Shown: positions 8,764-16,696, numbered from the stretch's first letter. The stretch is DNA of 64,000 nucleotides from Aestuariibaculum sediminum (GCF_014596945.1 NZ_JACVXB010000001.1:928314-992313), one strand, 5' to 3'. Translations and numbers: made by a program. The notes: a model not told the origin generated them from the sequence alone.

Positions 8764-8781
8764 TAGTATGCTAAAATACTA
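8764..8781. promoter_or_regulatory. Inverted repeat upstream of recA
   Basis: TAGTATGCTAAAATACTA has 6-base arms TAGTAT/ATACTA around a 6-base centre, 27 bases before the recA ATG. Its position fits a repressor site or an element overlapping the recA promoter. It does not match the Escherichia coli or Bacillus LexA box, and I cannot name the binding protein. Confidence 0.35.
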
Positions 8782-8810
8782 TAAGTTTTATCATTGCACA
8801 ATTTTATCAC

Positions 8811-8835
8811 GCAACCTTTTGTTAAAAAATATATC
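8811..8835 (+). promoter_or_regulatory. Candidate ECF sigma promoter upstream of a broken lipoprotein gene
   Basis: ACGCAACCTTTT, then after a 16-base gap from GCAACC the bases ATCTTA. The minus-10-like part is ATATC here in place of GCATC. It is 37 bases upstream of the lipoprotein-like reading frame at 8872 and runs divergently from recA. The spacing is identical to that at 7655-7679. Confidence 0.5.
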
Positions 8836-8871
8836 TTATAAATACCAGTTGAATGTTTGTTATAATTATTA

Positions 8872-9143
8872 ATGATGAGATATAAAATTTGGATGTTTTT
8901 TTGGTGTCTGTGTTTATTTCCTGTACAACCAGTGAATAAGCTCGTAATATGGTTGGTATTGAAAAAAATGTAAGACACCCCTAAAGTCCCCTTAAGGGGA
9001 CAGTTCTCTTAGGTGAATTTCAAATTGCCGATTTAAAAATTCAGTTCGAAACGAAAAATCTAACCCTCCCAGTTTATTGTAGGCACGATAAAATTTACCC
9101 TGAGCAGTTTGATGTTTTTAATGTTGAAATATTAGCCGATTAA
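8872..9143 (+). pseudogene. Decayed small lipoprotein gene
   Basis: From the ATG at 8872 the frame reads MMRYKIWMFF and then leaves the expected path in a run of seven T (8895-8901); the ATG frame itself closes at 8971-8973 after 33 codons. Adding one base in the T run yields LVSVFISCTTSE, a complete lipobox, followed by a stop. Beyond a 16-base palindrome (8986-9001) another open stretch, GEFQIADLKIQFETKNLTLP and onwards, ends at the TAA at 9141-9143. I read these as the start and end of one lipoprotein gene broken by a frameshift and by repeat insertion or decay. An alternative is that the 33-codon frame is a real small protein. Confidence 0.5.
8978..9001. repeat. Short palindromic repeat inside the decayed lipoprotein gene
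   Basis: CCCCTAAA followed by the perfect 16-base palindrome GTCCCCTTAAGGGGAC. From general experience this string recurs in intergenic regions of flavobacterial genomes; only one copy is in this window. It lies between the two recognisable halves of the broken gene. Confidence 0.5.
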
Positions 9144-9162
9144 ATTATTTTAAAAAAACAAC

Positions 9163-9187
9163 GCAACCTTTTAATGTTATTTGCATC
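9163..9187 (+). promoter_or_regulatory. Candidate ECF sigma promoter of a short transcript
   Basis: ACGCAACC, 14 bases, GCATC: an exact match in both boxes and in spacing to the site upstream of the ECF sigma operon. The unit downstream contains no sizeable gene, only a 15-codon frame and two hairpins ending at 9302. Confidence 0.6.
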
Positions 9188-9192
9188 AAGGT

Positions 9193-9302
9193 AATATACA
9201 TGGGAATTTTTTGCTATGAAAATGATCTCATTAAACATTTTAAGTTCGACTAACTCAAAATGATTAAAAAAGCGCCCGATTCTGCACATGGGCGCTTTTT
9301 TT
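9193..9302 (+). ncRNA. Candidate ECF-dependent small RNA, about 110 nt
   Basis: The start is estimated as 6 bases after the minus-10-like GCATC. The segment holds one hairpin at 9236-9262 (stem CATTTTAAGTT/AACTCAAAATG, one mismatch, loop CGACT) followed four bases later by a strong terminator hairpin (9266-9302). A 15-codon frame, MKMISLNILSSTNSK, occupies 9216-9263 and could be a leader peptide, but it has no signal or repeated codon that suggests attenuation. The next gene, trhO, has its own promoter after the terminator. No known RNA family is recognised. Confidence 0.45.
9266..9302 (+). terminator. Strong intrinsic terminator of the short unit upstream of trhO
   Basis: Twelve-base stem AAAAAAGCGCCC/GGGCGCTTTTTT around a 12-base loop, continuing into T. 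There is no annotated gene before it on the plus strand, which is the main reason to look for a short transcript here. Confidence 0.85.
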
Positions 9303-9308
9303 ATGGAG

Positions 9309-9339
9309 TTGGGCATTGTATTTAAATTGTTTACCTTTG
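9309..9339 (+). promoter_or_regulatory. Housekeeping-type promoter of trhO
   Basis: TTG (9309-9311), 20 bases, then TACCTTTG (9332-9339), matching the Bacteroidota primary sigma consensus TTG-N17-23-TAnnTTTG. It predicts a leader of about 40 bases before the trhO ATG at 9384. Confidence 0.6.
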
Positions 9340-9383
9340 CGCCACAAAAAATAAAATCTTTAACCTTAAAAAATTAGTATAGC

Positions 9384-10454
9384 ATGCAACTGTACAATAA
9401 ATTAAGTGCTAAAGAGCGAGCAGAATTAATCGATAAAGCAGGAAAAAATCGATTAACGCTTTCTTTTTATCAGTACGCCAAAATTGAAAATCCACAGGAA
9501 TTTAGAGACCAATTATTTATTGTCTGGAACGCCTTAGATGTTTTAGGTAGAATATATGTCGCTCACGAAGGTATTAACGGCCAATTATCACTTCCGGCCG
9601 ATCGTTTCAACGAATTTAAAGCACATTTAGACACCATTGAGTTTTTAAAAGATATTCGATTAAATATTGCTGTTGAGCAAGACAATAAATCGTTCTTAAA
9701 ATTGAAAGTTAAGGTGCGTGAAAAAATTGTTGCCGACGGATTAAACGATGAGACTTTCGATGTAACCAATAAAGGTGTTCATTTAAAGGCGGAAGACTTT
9801 AACCGTTTTATTGAAGATGAGAATACCGTACTGGTAGACATGCGAAACCATTACGAAAGTGAAATAGGTCATTTTAAAAATGCCGTGACACCAGATGTTG
9901 ATACCTTCAGAGAATCTTTAGATATTATTGAAGACGATTTAAAAGATCACAAAGAAGACAAAAACCTGGTTATGTATTGTACTGGTGGTATTCGTTGCGA
10001 AAAGGCCAGTGCTTATTTTAAGCATAAAGGCTTTAAAAATGTGTATCAGCTTGAAGGTGGTATTATAGAATATACCCGTCAGGTTAAAGAACAAAACCTA
10101 GAGAATAAATTTTTAGGTCAGAATTTTGTGTTCGATGAGCGTCGTGCCGAACGTATTAGCGACGATATTATTGCTAACTGTCACCAATGTGGCGAACCGT
10201 TCGATGTGCATACCAATTGTGCTAACGATGCGTGTCATTTGTTGTTTATCCAATGTCCTAAATGTCAGGAAGAAATGGAAAATTGTTGCTCTACAGCTTG
10301 TATGGAGATTAATCGTTTGCCATATGAAGAGCAAAAGGCTTTACGCAAAGGTCAAGGAAATAGTAACGATATTTTTAAGAAAGGACGGGCCGATCACTTA
10401 CCCTACAAAAAGGATTTAAGAAACATATTCGAGCATTTTAAAAAAGAAGACTAG
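9384..10454 (+). CDS. trhO: tRNA uridine(34) hydroxylase, oxygen-dependent (TrhO)
   Basis: 356 residues. An N-terminal acylphosphatase-like domain (about 20-115) precedes a rhodanese domain (about 140-240) with the active-site loop CTGGIRCEKA, catalytic C199. The C-terminal part carries a dense cysteine cluster (CHQCG, CPKCQ, CC; about 263-306) likely to bind zinc. Family members use oxygen to make 5-hydroxyuridine at the tRNA wobble position. The next gene, 7 bases on, encodes the oxygen-independent counterpart TrhP, so both routes to the same modification are in one operon. Confidence 0.93.
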   Translation: MQLYNKLSAKERAELIDKAGKNRLTLSFYQYAKIENPQEFRDQLFIVWNALDVLGRIYVAHEGINGQLSLPADRFNEFKAHLDTIEFLKDIRLNIAVEQDNKSFLKLKVKVREKIVADGLNDETFDVTNKGVHLKAEDFNRFIEDENTVLVDMRNHYESEIGHFKNAVTPDVDTFRESLDIIEDDLKDHKEDKNLVMYCTGGIRCEKASAYFKHKGFKNVYQLEGGIIEYTRQVKEQNLENKFLGQNFVFDERRAERISDDIIANCHQCGEPFDVHTNCANDACHLLFIQCPKCQEEMENCCSTACMEINRLPYEEQKALRKGQGNSNDIFKKGRADHLPYKKDLRNIFEHFKKED

Positions 10455-10461
10455 TTTTATC

Positions 10462-11706
10462 ATGCAAAAGATTGAATTAATGGCACCTGCAGGGAATTTC
10501 GAATCCTTGCAGGCAGCTTTAGATAATGGTGCAGATTCTGTGTATTTCGGTGTGGAACAGCTTAACATGCGCGCCCGCGCATCCATCAATTTTACATTAG
10601 ACGATTTGCCAGAAATAGCACAGCGCTGTCAGGAAAAAAATGTTAGAACGTATTTAACTTTAAATACCATTATTTACGATCACGACTTGTCGATTGTAAA
10701 AACCTTAATCCAAAAGGCTAAAGATTCTAATATTACGGCAGTCATAGCTATGGATCAAGCGGTTATTATGGCGGCTCGCGACATTGGTATGGAGGTGCAT
10801 ATTTCAACTCAAATTAATATCACCAATATTGAAACGGTTAAGTTTTATGCCATGTTTGCCGATACGATGGTGTTAAGTCGTGAGTTGAGTTTACGCCAGG
10901 TTAAAAAAATTACCGATCTAATAGAAAAGGATCAAATAAAAGGCCCTTCAGGGAATTTAGTTGAAATTGAAATTTTCGGTCATGGTGCTTTATGTATGGC
11001 GGTTTCAGGAAAATGTTATTTGAGTTTACATTCGCATAATTCTTCTGCAAACAGAGGGGCGTGTAAACAAAACTGCCGAAAAAAATATACAGTTATCGAT
11101 CAGGAATCTGGTTTCGAAATAGAGCTGGATAACGAATACATGATGTCGCCAAAAGATTTATGTACCATCGATATTTTAGATCAGGTTGCCGATGCAGGTA
11201 TAAAAGTATTGAAAATTGAAGGACGCGGCCGTGCACCAGAATATGTAGCAAAGGTTATTAAATGTTATCGTCAGGCAATTGATAGCTTAGAGCAAGGCAG
11301 TTTCGATAAAGGAAAAGTGGTGACCTGGATGCAAGAGTTGGAAAAAGTATATAATCGCGGATTCTGGAATGGTTATTACTTAGGGCAAAAATTAGGTGAG
11401 TGGAGTAAAGGCACAGGATCTCATGCAACCCAAAAGAAGGTTTACATAGGCAAAGGCTCTCATTATTTCCCAAAAGCTCAAATTGGTGAGTTTAAAATTG
11501 AAGCTTTCGATGTATCTGTTGGCGATACCATTTTAGTTACTGGACCAACCACGGGAGCAAAAGAAGTTGAAGTGGCTCAAATGCTAGTAAACGACGAACC
11601 ATTAAACAAAGCTTCAAAAGGCGATTCAGTTACCATTCCGTTAGGTTTCAGAATTCGACCTTCAGATAAATTATATAAAATTGTTGAAAATAAAGTAGAG
11701 GCATAA
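10462..11706 (+). CDS. trhP: U32-family tRNA hydroxylation protein TrhP
   Basis: 414 residues of the peptidase U32/YegQ family. The N-terminus MQKIELMAPAGNFESLQAAL is the family signature. The Fe-S cysteine set C-x6-C-x15-C-x3-C is intact (CMAVSGKC ... GACKQNC, about residues 174-203), and the C-terminal beta domain is present. In Escherichia coli YegQ/TrhP makes 5-hydroxyuridine 34 with prephenate as the donor. Other U32 members act in different reactions, but the adjacent trhO supports the tRNA assignment. The stop overlaps the ferredoxin ATG by one base. Confidence 0.88.
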   Translation: MQKIELMAPAGNFESLQAALDNGADSVYFGVEQLNMRARASINFTLDDLPEIAQRCQEKNVRTYLTLNTIIYDHDLSIVKTLIQKAKDSNITAVIAMDQAVIMAARDIGMEVHISTQINITNIETVKFYAMFADTMVLSRELSLRQVKKITDLIEKDQIKGPSGNLVEIEIFGHGALCMAVSGKCYLSLHSHNSSANRGACKQNCRKKYTVIDQESGFEIELDNEYMMSPKDLCTIDILDQVADAGIKVLKIEGRGRAPEYVAKVIKCYRQAIDSLEQGSFDKGKVVTWMQELEKVYNRGFWNGYYLGQKLGEWSKGTGSHATQKKVYIGKGSHYFPKAQIGEFKIEAFDVSVGDTILVTGPTTGAKEVEVAQMLVNDEPLNKASKGDSVTIPLGFRIRPSDKLYKIVENKVEA

Positions 11707-11936
11707 TGGTTGTTGTTACCTTACAACGCAACAAATGTATTGGTTGTAATTATTGTGTGGAGCTGGCGCCTAATCAGTTTCAAATGTCTAAAAAGGATGG
11801 GAAATCGGTGCTGCTAAAAAGTGTCGATAAAAAAGGTTTTCATACTATAAAATCTAACGATTATACCATATTAGAAGACTGCGAACATGCAGCAAAAGCC
11901 TGTCCGGTAAAAATAATTGATGTAAAATCTGTATAA
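11706..11936 (+). CDS. [4Fe-4S] ferredoxin linked to trhP
   Basis: 76 residues. C11-x2-C14-x2-C17 and a distant C66-P form a single-cluster ferredoxin set; C59 is an additional cysteine. The rest is short and charged. The ATG overlaps the trhP stop by one base, which implies coupled translation and a stoichiometric link to TrhP. I infer that it serves as electron carrier or cluster donor to the Fe-S protein TrhP. A role for a ferredoxin (YfhL) in this modification has been proposed in Escherichia coli, though this one is not obviously an orthologue. Confidence 0.88.
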   Translation: MVVVTLQRNKCIGCNYCVELAPNQFQMSKKDGKSVLLKSVDKKGFHTIKSNDYTILEDCEHAAKACPVKIIDVKSV

Positions 11937-12043
11937 GTTTGTGGCGTATTTCATCTAATTGTTAATAAGTGTTTTCCTGTGTGTTCGATAACGCAAATTG
12001 AGTTTTATATATTTGGCTAGTACCCCTAATTTAATATTAAAAT

Positions 12044-12163
12044 ATGCTAACAAAAGATTTTAGTATTGGCTTATTAATCATGCAATTAATAGGATTTATG
12101 GCGATAGCCTTTATAGTGTTTTTACTATACCGGCTCTATAAATTTTTAAAGAAAAACACATAA
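12044..12163 (+). CDS. Small single-pass membrane protein, 39 residues
   Basis: The ATG at 12044 opens a 39-codon frame with one hydrophobic segment (GLLIMQLIGFMAIAFIVFLL, about 9-28) and a basic C-terminal tail (YRLYKFLKKNT), a typical inside-positive bitopic protein. A perfect minus-7 element TATATTTG lies at 12008-12015, and an intrinsic terminator follows 13 bases after the stop, so it forms its own transcription unit. No family is recognised. It falls within the 409-base gap between the ferredoxin and ricT; the remaining parts of the gap hold only promoters. Confidence 0.6.
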   Translation: MLTKDFSIGLLIMQLIGFMAIAFIVFLLYRLYKFLKKNT

Positions 12164-12176
12164 TACAAATAACAAG

Positions 12177-12206
12177 AAAACCCATTGCAATAGTAGTGGG
12201 TTTTTT
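12177..12206 (+). terminator. Intrinsic terminator after the small membrane protein
   Basis: AAAACCCA, a 14-base loop, then TGGGTTTTTT. It separates the small gene from ricT. Confidence 0.7.
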
Positions 12207-12345
12207 AGTTCTAAAGCGTTGTAATATTAAAAATAGCAAGGGTTCTTGCATCCAACTAAAAAATACTATCTTTACCTTTTAGAAATACACTTTAACATTC
12301 ATTCGCAATAGCTTAATTATTAGCGAATTCAATATATAGAAATTT

Positions 12346-13695
12346 ATGGCTTGTAACAGTTGTTCAACTGGTAAAGATGGTCAACCAAAAGGATGTAAAA
12401 ATAATGGCACTTGTGGTACCGATAGTTGTAATAAACTAACGGTATTCGATTGGTTGTCAAATATGTCTCTTCCAGGTGGTGAGAAACCGTTTGATTGGGT
12501 TGAGGTTCGATTTAAAAACGGTAGAAAAGATTATTATAAAAACACCGAAAATTTAACGCTAAGTATTGGCGATGTTGTAGCCACTCAGGCTCAGGCAGGG
12601 CACGATATTGGCATGGTTACCCTTACCGGAGAATTGGTGCGTATTCAAATGAAACGCAAAAATATTTCTGAAACTCCCGACGAAACTTTAAAAATATATC
12701 GCAAAGCGAATCAAAAGGATATCGATGTTTGGCAAGCCGCCAGAGATCGCGAAGAACCTATGAAGGTAAAAGCAAGGCAATTTGCTATAGACCTTAAGTT
12801 GGAAATGAAAATATCTGATATCGAATTTCAAGGCGATGCCAGTAAAGCCACCTTCTATTATACAGCCGAAGAACGTGTTGACTTTCGTGAGTTAATTAAA
12901 GTTTTTGCCCGCGAATTTCGTACACGTATTGAAATGAAACAGGTAGGATTTCGTCAGGAAGCTGCCAGACTTGGTGGCATTGGTTCTTGCGGTCGCGAGT
13001 TGTGTTGTTCAACTTGGTTAACCGATTTCCGTTCGGTAAGCACATCGGCGGCACGTTACCAACAGTTATCATTAAATCCGCAAAAATTGGCGGGTCAATG
13101 TGGTAAATTGAAATGCTGTTTAAATTATGAATTGGATACGTATCTCGATGCGTTAAAGGATTTTCCAAAGTCTGAAATAAAATTACAAACCGAAAAAGGC
13201 GTAGCCATTTGTCAGAAAACCGATATTTTTAAAGGGTTTATGTGGTATGCTTATGAAGGTGAATGGATTAATTGGCATAAAATTACCACCGAGCAAGCTA
13301 ACGAAATAATTGCCTTAAATAAGGAAAATAAAAAAATTGCGAGTCTTGAGGAGTATGCAGCCGATGTCATTTCGGATACTAAATCGGAGTTTGAAAACGT
13401 TGTAGGTCAGGATAGTTTAACGCGTTTCGATAGTCCAAAACCAAATAAAAAACGTAAAAATAGTAGAAGCAGAAATAAAACCCGCAATACTAAAAGTAAA
13501 GGGAAAGCACCTGCTAAAGGTACGTCTGGTAATAATGACAACTCTGGACCAAAAAAGCAAGGGCCTAAAAATGCTGGAGCTAAAGGTTCGAATTCTAAAA
13601 ATACTGGAGGTAATAAAAATAAATCCAGAAATAATAATAGATCAAAAAATAACAGAAAACCTCAAAATCAAAAGAATAAAGATGCCACAAAGTAA
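12346..13695 (+). CDS. ricT: PSP1/RicT-family Fe-S regulatory protein with basic tail
   Basis: 449 residues. The N-terminus is cysteine-rich (C3, C6, C17, C23, C28), followed by the PSP1 domain (about 50-290) with its signatures GGIGSCGRELCCSTWL and LAGQCGKLKCCLNYE. In Bacillus, RicT (YaaT) acts with RicA and RicF to support RNA processing by RNase Y; neither partner is in this window. Residues about 365-449 are a Lys/Asn/Gly/Arg-rich low-complexity tail, probably RNA-binding. The end overlaps the gldH start by 14 bases. A TACCTTTT minus-7-like element lies at 12273-12280. Confidence 0.88.
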   Translation: MACNSCSTGKDGQPKGCKNNGTCGTDSCNKLTVFDWLSNMSLPGGEKPFDWVEVRFKNGRKDYYKNTENLTLSIGDVVATQAQAGHDIGMVTLTGELVRIQMKRKNISETPDETLKIYRKANQKDIDVWQAARDREEPMKVKARQFAIDLKLEMKISDIEFQGDASKATFYYTAEERVDFRELIKVFAREFRTRIEMKQVGFRQEAARLGGIGSCGRELCCSTWLTDFRSVSTSAARYQQLSLNPQKLAGQCGKLKCCLNYELDTYLDALKDFPKSEIKLQTEKGVAICQKTDIFKGFMWYAYEGEWINWHKITTEQANEIIALNKENKKIASLEEYAADVISDTKSEFENVVGQDSLTRFDSPKPNKKRKNSRSRNKTRNTKSKGKAPAKGTSGNNDNSGPKKQGPKNAGAKGSNSKNTGGNKNKSRNNNRSKNNRKPQNQKNKDATK

Positions 13696-14179
13696 TGTCA
13701 TGTTATTTTTAGTCATGCTCGTTGTAACCGTAGTGTCTTGTGATTCAAATCGTGTTTTCGACCAGTATGAGTCTATTCCAAATAGATGGCATAAAGATTC
13801 TATTGTTAGTTTTGATTTCACACCGCCAGACTCTACAAATGCCTATAATTTATTTGTAAATCTTAGAAATACAAATGCTTATAAATACAATAATTTATTT
13901 TTAATTGTTGAAATGAATTTTCCTCATGGGAAAACGGTTACAGATACTTTAGAGTACCGTATGGCTGACCCTTCTGGAAAGCTTTTAGGAACTGGAATAA
14001 CCGATATAAAGGAAAATAAACTGTGGTATAAAGAAGGCGTGGTTTTCAACGAAGCAGGAACATATCAGGTCAATATACAACAGGCTATGCGCGAAAATGG
14101 CAAGGTTAATGGTGTGGTAGAACTTGAAGGCATAACCGATGTTGGTTTTCGTATAGAACATATAAAAAGTATGAATTAA
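13682..14179 (+). CDS. gldH: Gliding motility lipoprotein GldH
   Basis: 165 residues with a lipoprotein signal MLFLVMLVVTVVSC followed by the GldH-like start CDSNRVFDQYESIPNRWHKD. GldH is one of the envelope lipoproteins needed for flavobacterial gliding, and the ricT-gldH-PBP order is familiar in this family. The start could be 13682 (MPQSNVMLF) or the in-frame ATG at 13700; the latter gives a signal peptide with no positive charge, so I chose 13682. The frame is open further upstream but only inside ricT. Confidence 0.92.
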   Translation: MPQSNVMLFLVMLVVTVVSCDSNRVFDQYESIPNRWHKDSIVSFDFTPPDSTNAYNLFVNLRNTNAYKYNNLFLIVEMNFPHGKTVTDTLEYRMADPSGKLLGTGITDIKENKLWYKEGVVFNEAGTYQVNIQQAMRENGKVNGVVELEGITDVGFRIEHIKSMN

Positions 14180-14244
14180 ACAAGGTGTTTAAAATCCTCA
14201 AATAAGGCACTTTGATAAAACCCTATTTATAATTTAAAAGACAC

Positions 14245-16578
14245 ATGGCAACAAAAAAACAAGAAGCAGAACCTACAAACTTCTCGAAATATATACGTTG
14301 GTTTTGGATGCTATTTGCAAGTGGAATTCTGGCTGCGGTCTTAATTTTTTTAATGGCCTCTTGGGGCGTTTTTGGTGAAATGCCCGACCACACCGTTCTT
14401 GAAAACCCCAGAACAAATCTGGCTACCGAAATTATATCATCGGATGGACAAACCTTAGGTAAATTTTATTTTAACGATAACAGAACACCTGTTGGTTACG
14501 ACGATTTGCCACAAGATTTAGTAAATGCGCTAATTGCCACCGAAGATGCGCGATACGAACAGCATTCAGGAATTGATGCTTATGGTACTTTGAGAGCCGT
14601 TGTAAAAATGGGTAGTGGCGGAGGTGCCAGTACGATTTCGCAACAGTTAGCAAAGCAATTATTTCATGGTGAAGGTTCTAAAAATATCATCGAGCGTATT
14701 CTGCAAAAGGTAAAAGAGTGGATTATAGCTATTCGTTTAGAACGCCAGTATACTAAGGAAGAAATTATAGCTCAGTATTTCAATATTTATGATTTCTTAA
14801 ATAATGCCGATGGCATACGAAGTGCGGCAAGAATATATTTTGGTAAAGAGCCTAAGGATTTAGAATTGAAAGAATCGGCCATGCTGGTCGGTATGTTTAA
14901 AAACTCATCATTATATAACCCACGCGTGAGAGAAGAGCTAACAAGAAAAAGACGTAATACAGTGCTTTCTCAAATGGAAAAGTATGGGTATATAACATCA
15001 GCAGTTAAAGACTCTCTGCAAAAAACAGATTTAGATATTCATTACACACCCGAATCGCACAGAGAAGGTATTGCTACTTATTTTAGAGGCTATTTGGATA
15101 GTTTTATGAAAGAATGGATAAAAGATAATCCAAAACCAGATGGGACAAAATGGAATTTGTATAATGATGGTTTAAAGATTTACACGACTATCGATTCCAG
15201 AATGCAGCAATATGCCGAGGATGCTGTGCAAAGGCATATGGCTAAACTTCAGAAAGAGTTTTTTCATCAAAATACACCAGAGCGCAATCCAACAGCGCCA
15301 TTTTTAGATTTAACAAAAGGAGCCATTGATACTTTAATGCGAAACAGTATGCGACAATCGGAGCGCTGGCGACATATGAAATATGATTTAAAGAAATCGA
15401 ATAAAGAAATTGAAGCCTCTTTTCATAAGCCCATACAGATGTCGGTATTTGCATGGAAAGACGGACAGCCATCAGAAATCGATACGATTATGAAGCCTAT
15501 CGATTCTATGCGTTATTACAAATCGTTTTTACGTACTGGTATGATGTCTATGGATCCAAGTACAGGACATGTAAAGGCCTGGGTTGGAGGAATGAATTAT
15601 AGACATTTCCAATACGATATGGTGAAACAAGGAAAGCGTCAGGTGGGATCTACATTTAAACCTTTTGTTTACGCCACAGCGGTAGATCAGTTGCATTTAT
15701 CGCCGTGCGATGAGTTTCCTAATACGCCTTTCTGTATTGAAAAAAACAAATATGGAAACCCTGAAGATTGGTGTCCTAAAAATTCCGACGGAAAATATGG
15801 AGGCAGTATGACTTTAAAAAATGCCTTAGCAGGATCTGTAAATACAATTACAGCACGTTTAATGGATAAAGTTGGTCCCGAAACCGTTCGTGATTTAGTA
15901 GAAAAATTAGGCGTAGAATCAGATATTCCAGCAGTACCATCAATTGCATTAGGAACTCCCGATTTAAGTGTTTATGAAATGGTAGGAGCCTATGCGACCT
16001 TCGCTAATAAAGGTGTATATACCAAGCCTGTTATGGTTACCACTATCGAAGATAAAAACGGAACTATTTTGTATCAATTTAAGCCCGAAACGCGTGATGT
16101 TGTTGGTGAAGAAACAGCTTATGTTACCGTAAAACTTTTAGAAGGCGTAACGCGTGGTGGTTCAGGAACTAGATTACGCGGTAACTGGGGTGTAAACAAT
16201 CAGGTGTATAAAGAAGTAATTACTGGATATCCATATGAATTCGAAAATCCGATAGCAGGTAAAACAGGAACTACTCAAAATCAAAGCGATGGTTGGTTTA
16301 TGGGCATGGTACCTAATCTGGTAACTGGTGTTTGGGTTGGTGGTGAAGATCGCTCTGTGCATTTTAAAACCATTACATACGGGCAAGGAGCAACCATGGC
16401 GCTGCCTATTTGGGGTATGTATATGAAAAGTTGTTACGCCGATGAAACACTAAATATCTCTAAAGGAGATTTTGAAGCGCCAGAAAATTTATCGATTAAT
16501 GTGGATTGTTCGCTAGTTGAAACTAAAGAAACGGTTGTAGATGATGAACCTGAAACGCCAGACGATTTAGAATTTTAG
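14245..16578 (+). CDS. Class A penicillin-binding protein (PBP1A type)
   Basis: 777 residues: a short cytoplasmic tail, one membrane anchor (about 19-42), a glycosyltransferase-51 domain with catalytic E100 in ATEDARYEQHSGID and the STISQQLAKQLF motif, and a transpeptidase domain with S469-T-F-K472, SVN in AGSVNTITAR and K673-T-G-T. It polymerises and cross-links peptidoglycan on the outer face of the inner membrane. The final 40 residues are acidic (DDEPETPDDLEF). It follows gldH by 65 bases and is closed by a terminator, so ricT-gldH-pbp may form one operon. Confidence 0.95.
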   Translation: MATKKQEAEPTNFSKYIRWFWMLFASGILAAVLIFLMASWGVFGEMPDHTVLENPRTNLATEIISSDGQTLGKFYFNDNRTPVGYDDLPQDLVNALIATEDARYEQHSGIDAYGTLRAVVKMGSGGGASTISQQLAKQLFHGEGSKNIIERILQKVKEWIIAIRLERQYTKEEIIAQYFNIYDFLNNADGIRSAARIYFGKEPKDLELKESAMLVGMFKNSSLYNPRVREELTRKRRNTVLSQMEKYGYITSAVKDSLQKTDLDIHYTPESHREGIATYFRGYLDSFMKEWIKDNPKPDGTKWNLYNDGLKIYTTIDSRMQQYAEDAVQRHMAKLQKEFFHQNTPERNPTAPFLDLTKGAIDTLMRNSMRQSERWRHMKYDLKKSNKEIEASFHKPIQMSVFAWKDGQPSEIDTIMKPIDSMRYYKSFLRTGMMSMDPSTGHVKAWVGGMNYRHFQYDMVKQGKRQVGSTFKPFVYATAVDQLHLSPCDEFPNTPFCIEKNKYGNPEDWCPKNSDGKYGGSMTLKNALAGSVNTITARLMDKVGPETVRDLVEKLGVESDIPAVPSIALGTPDLSVYEMVGAYATFANKGVYTKPVMVTTIEDKNGTILYQFKPETRDVVGEETAYVTVKLLEGVTRGGSGTRLRGNWGVNNQVYKEVITGYPYEFENPIAGKTGTTQNQSDGWFMGMVPNLVTGVWVGGEDRSVHFKTITYGQGATMALPIWGMYMKSCYADETLNISKGDFEAPENLSINVDCSLVETKETVVDDEPETPDDLEF

Positions 16579-16597
16579 CGAATATTAATAATATTTT

Positions 16598-16631
16598 AAA
16601 AAACCCATTCAATTTTTTGAATGGGTTTTTT
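16598..16631 (+). terminator. Intrinsic terminator after the PBP gene
   Basis: Fifteen-base stem AAAAAACCCATTCAA/TTGAATGGGTTTTTT with a four-base T loop and a T-rich exit. Confidence 0.9.
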
Positions 16632-16696
16632 ATTTCATAATAATTTGCTCATATCCTTTCGTTATTCGTAAATTTATACTGCTAAAACTAATAATA

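Noticed and set aside
8676-8978. Open frame of 100 codons on the minus strand upstream of recA
   Set aside because: It overlaps recA's start and the promoter region in another frame, has a composition (Asn/Tyr/Ile-rich) of AT-rich noise, and runs across the ECF-type promoter and the broken lipoprotein gene.
10126-10419. Plus-strand frame of 97 codons within trhO
   Set aside because: Different frame inside a well-supported gene, with no independent features.
13535-13681. Upstream extension of the gldH reading frame
   Set aside because: This part lies within ricT in another frame and is basic, without a signal peptide. The lipoprotein signal begins only at 13682 or 13700.
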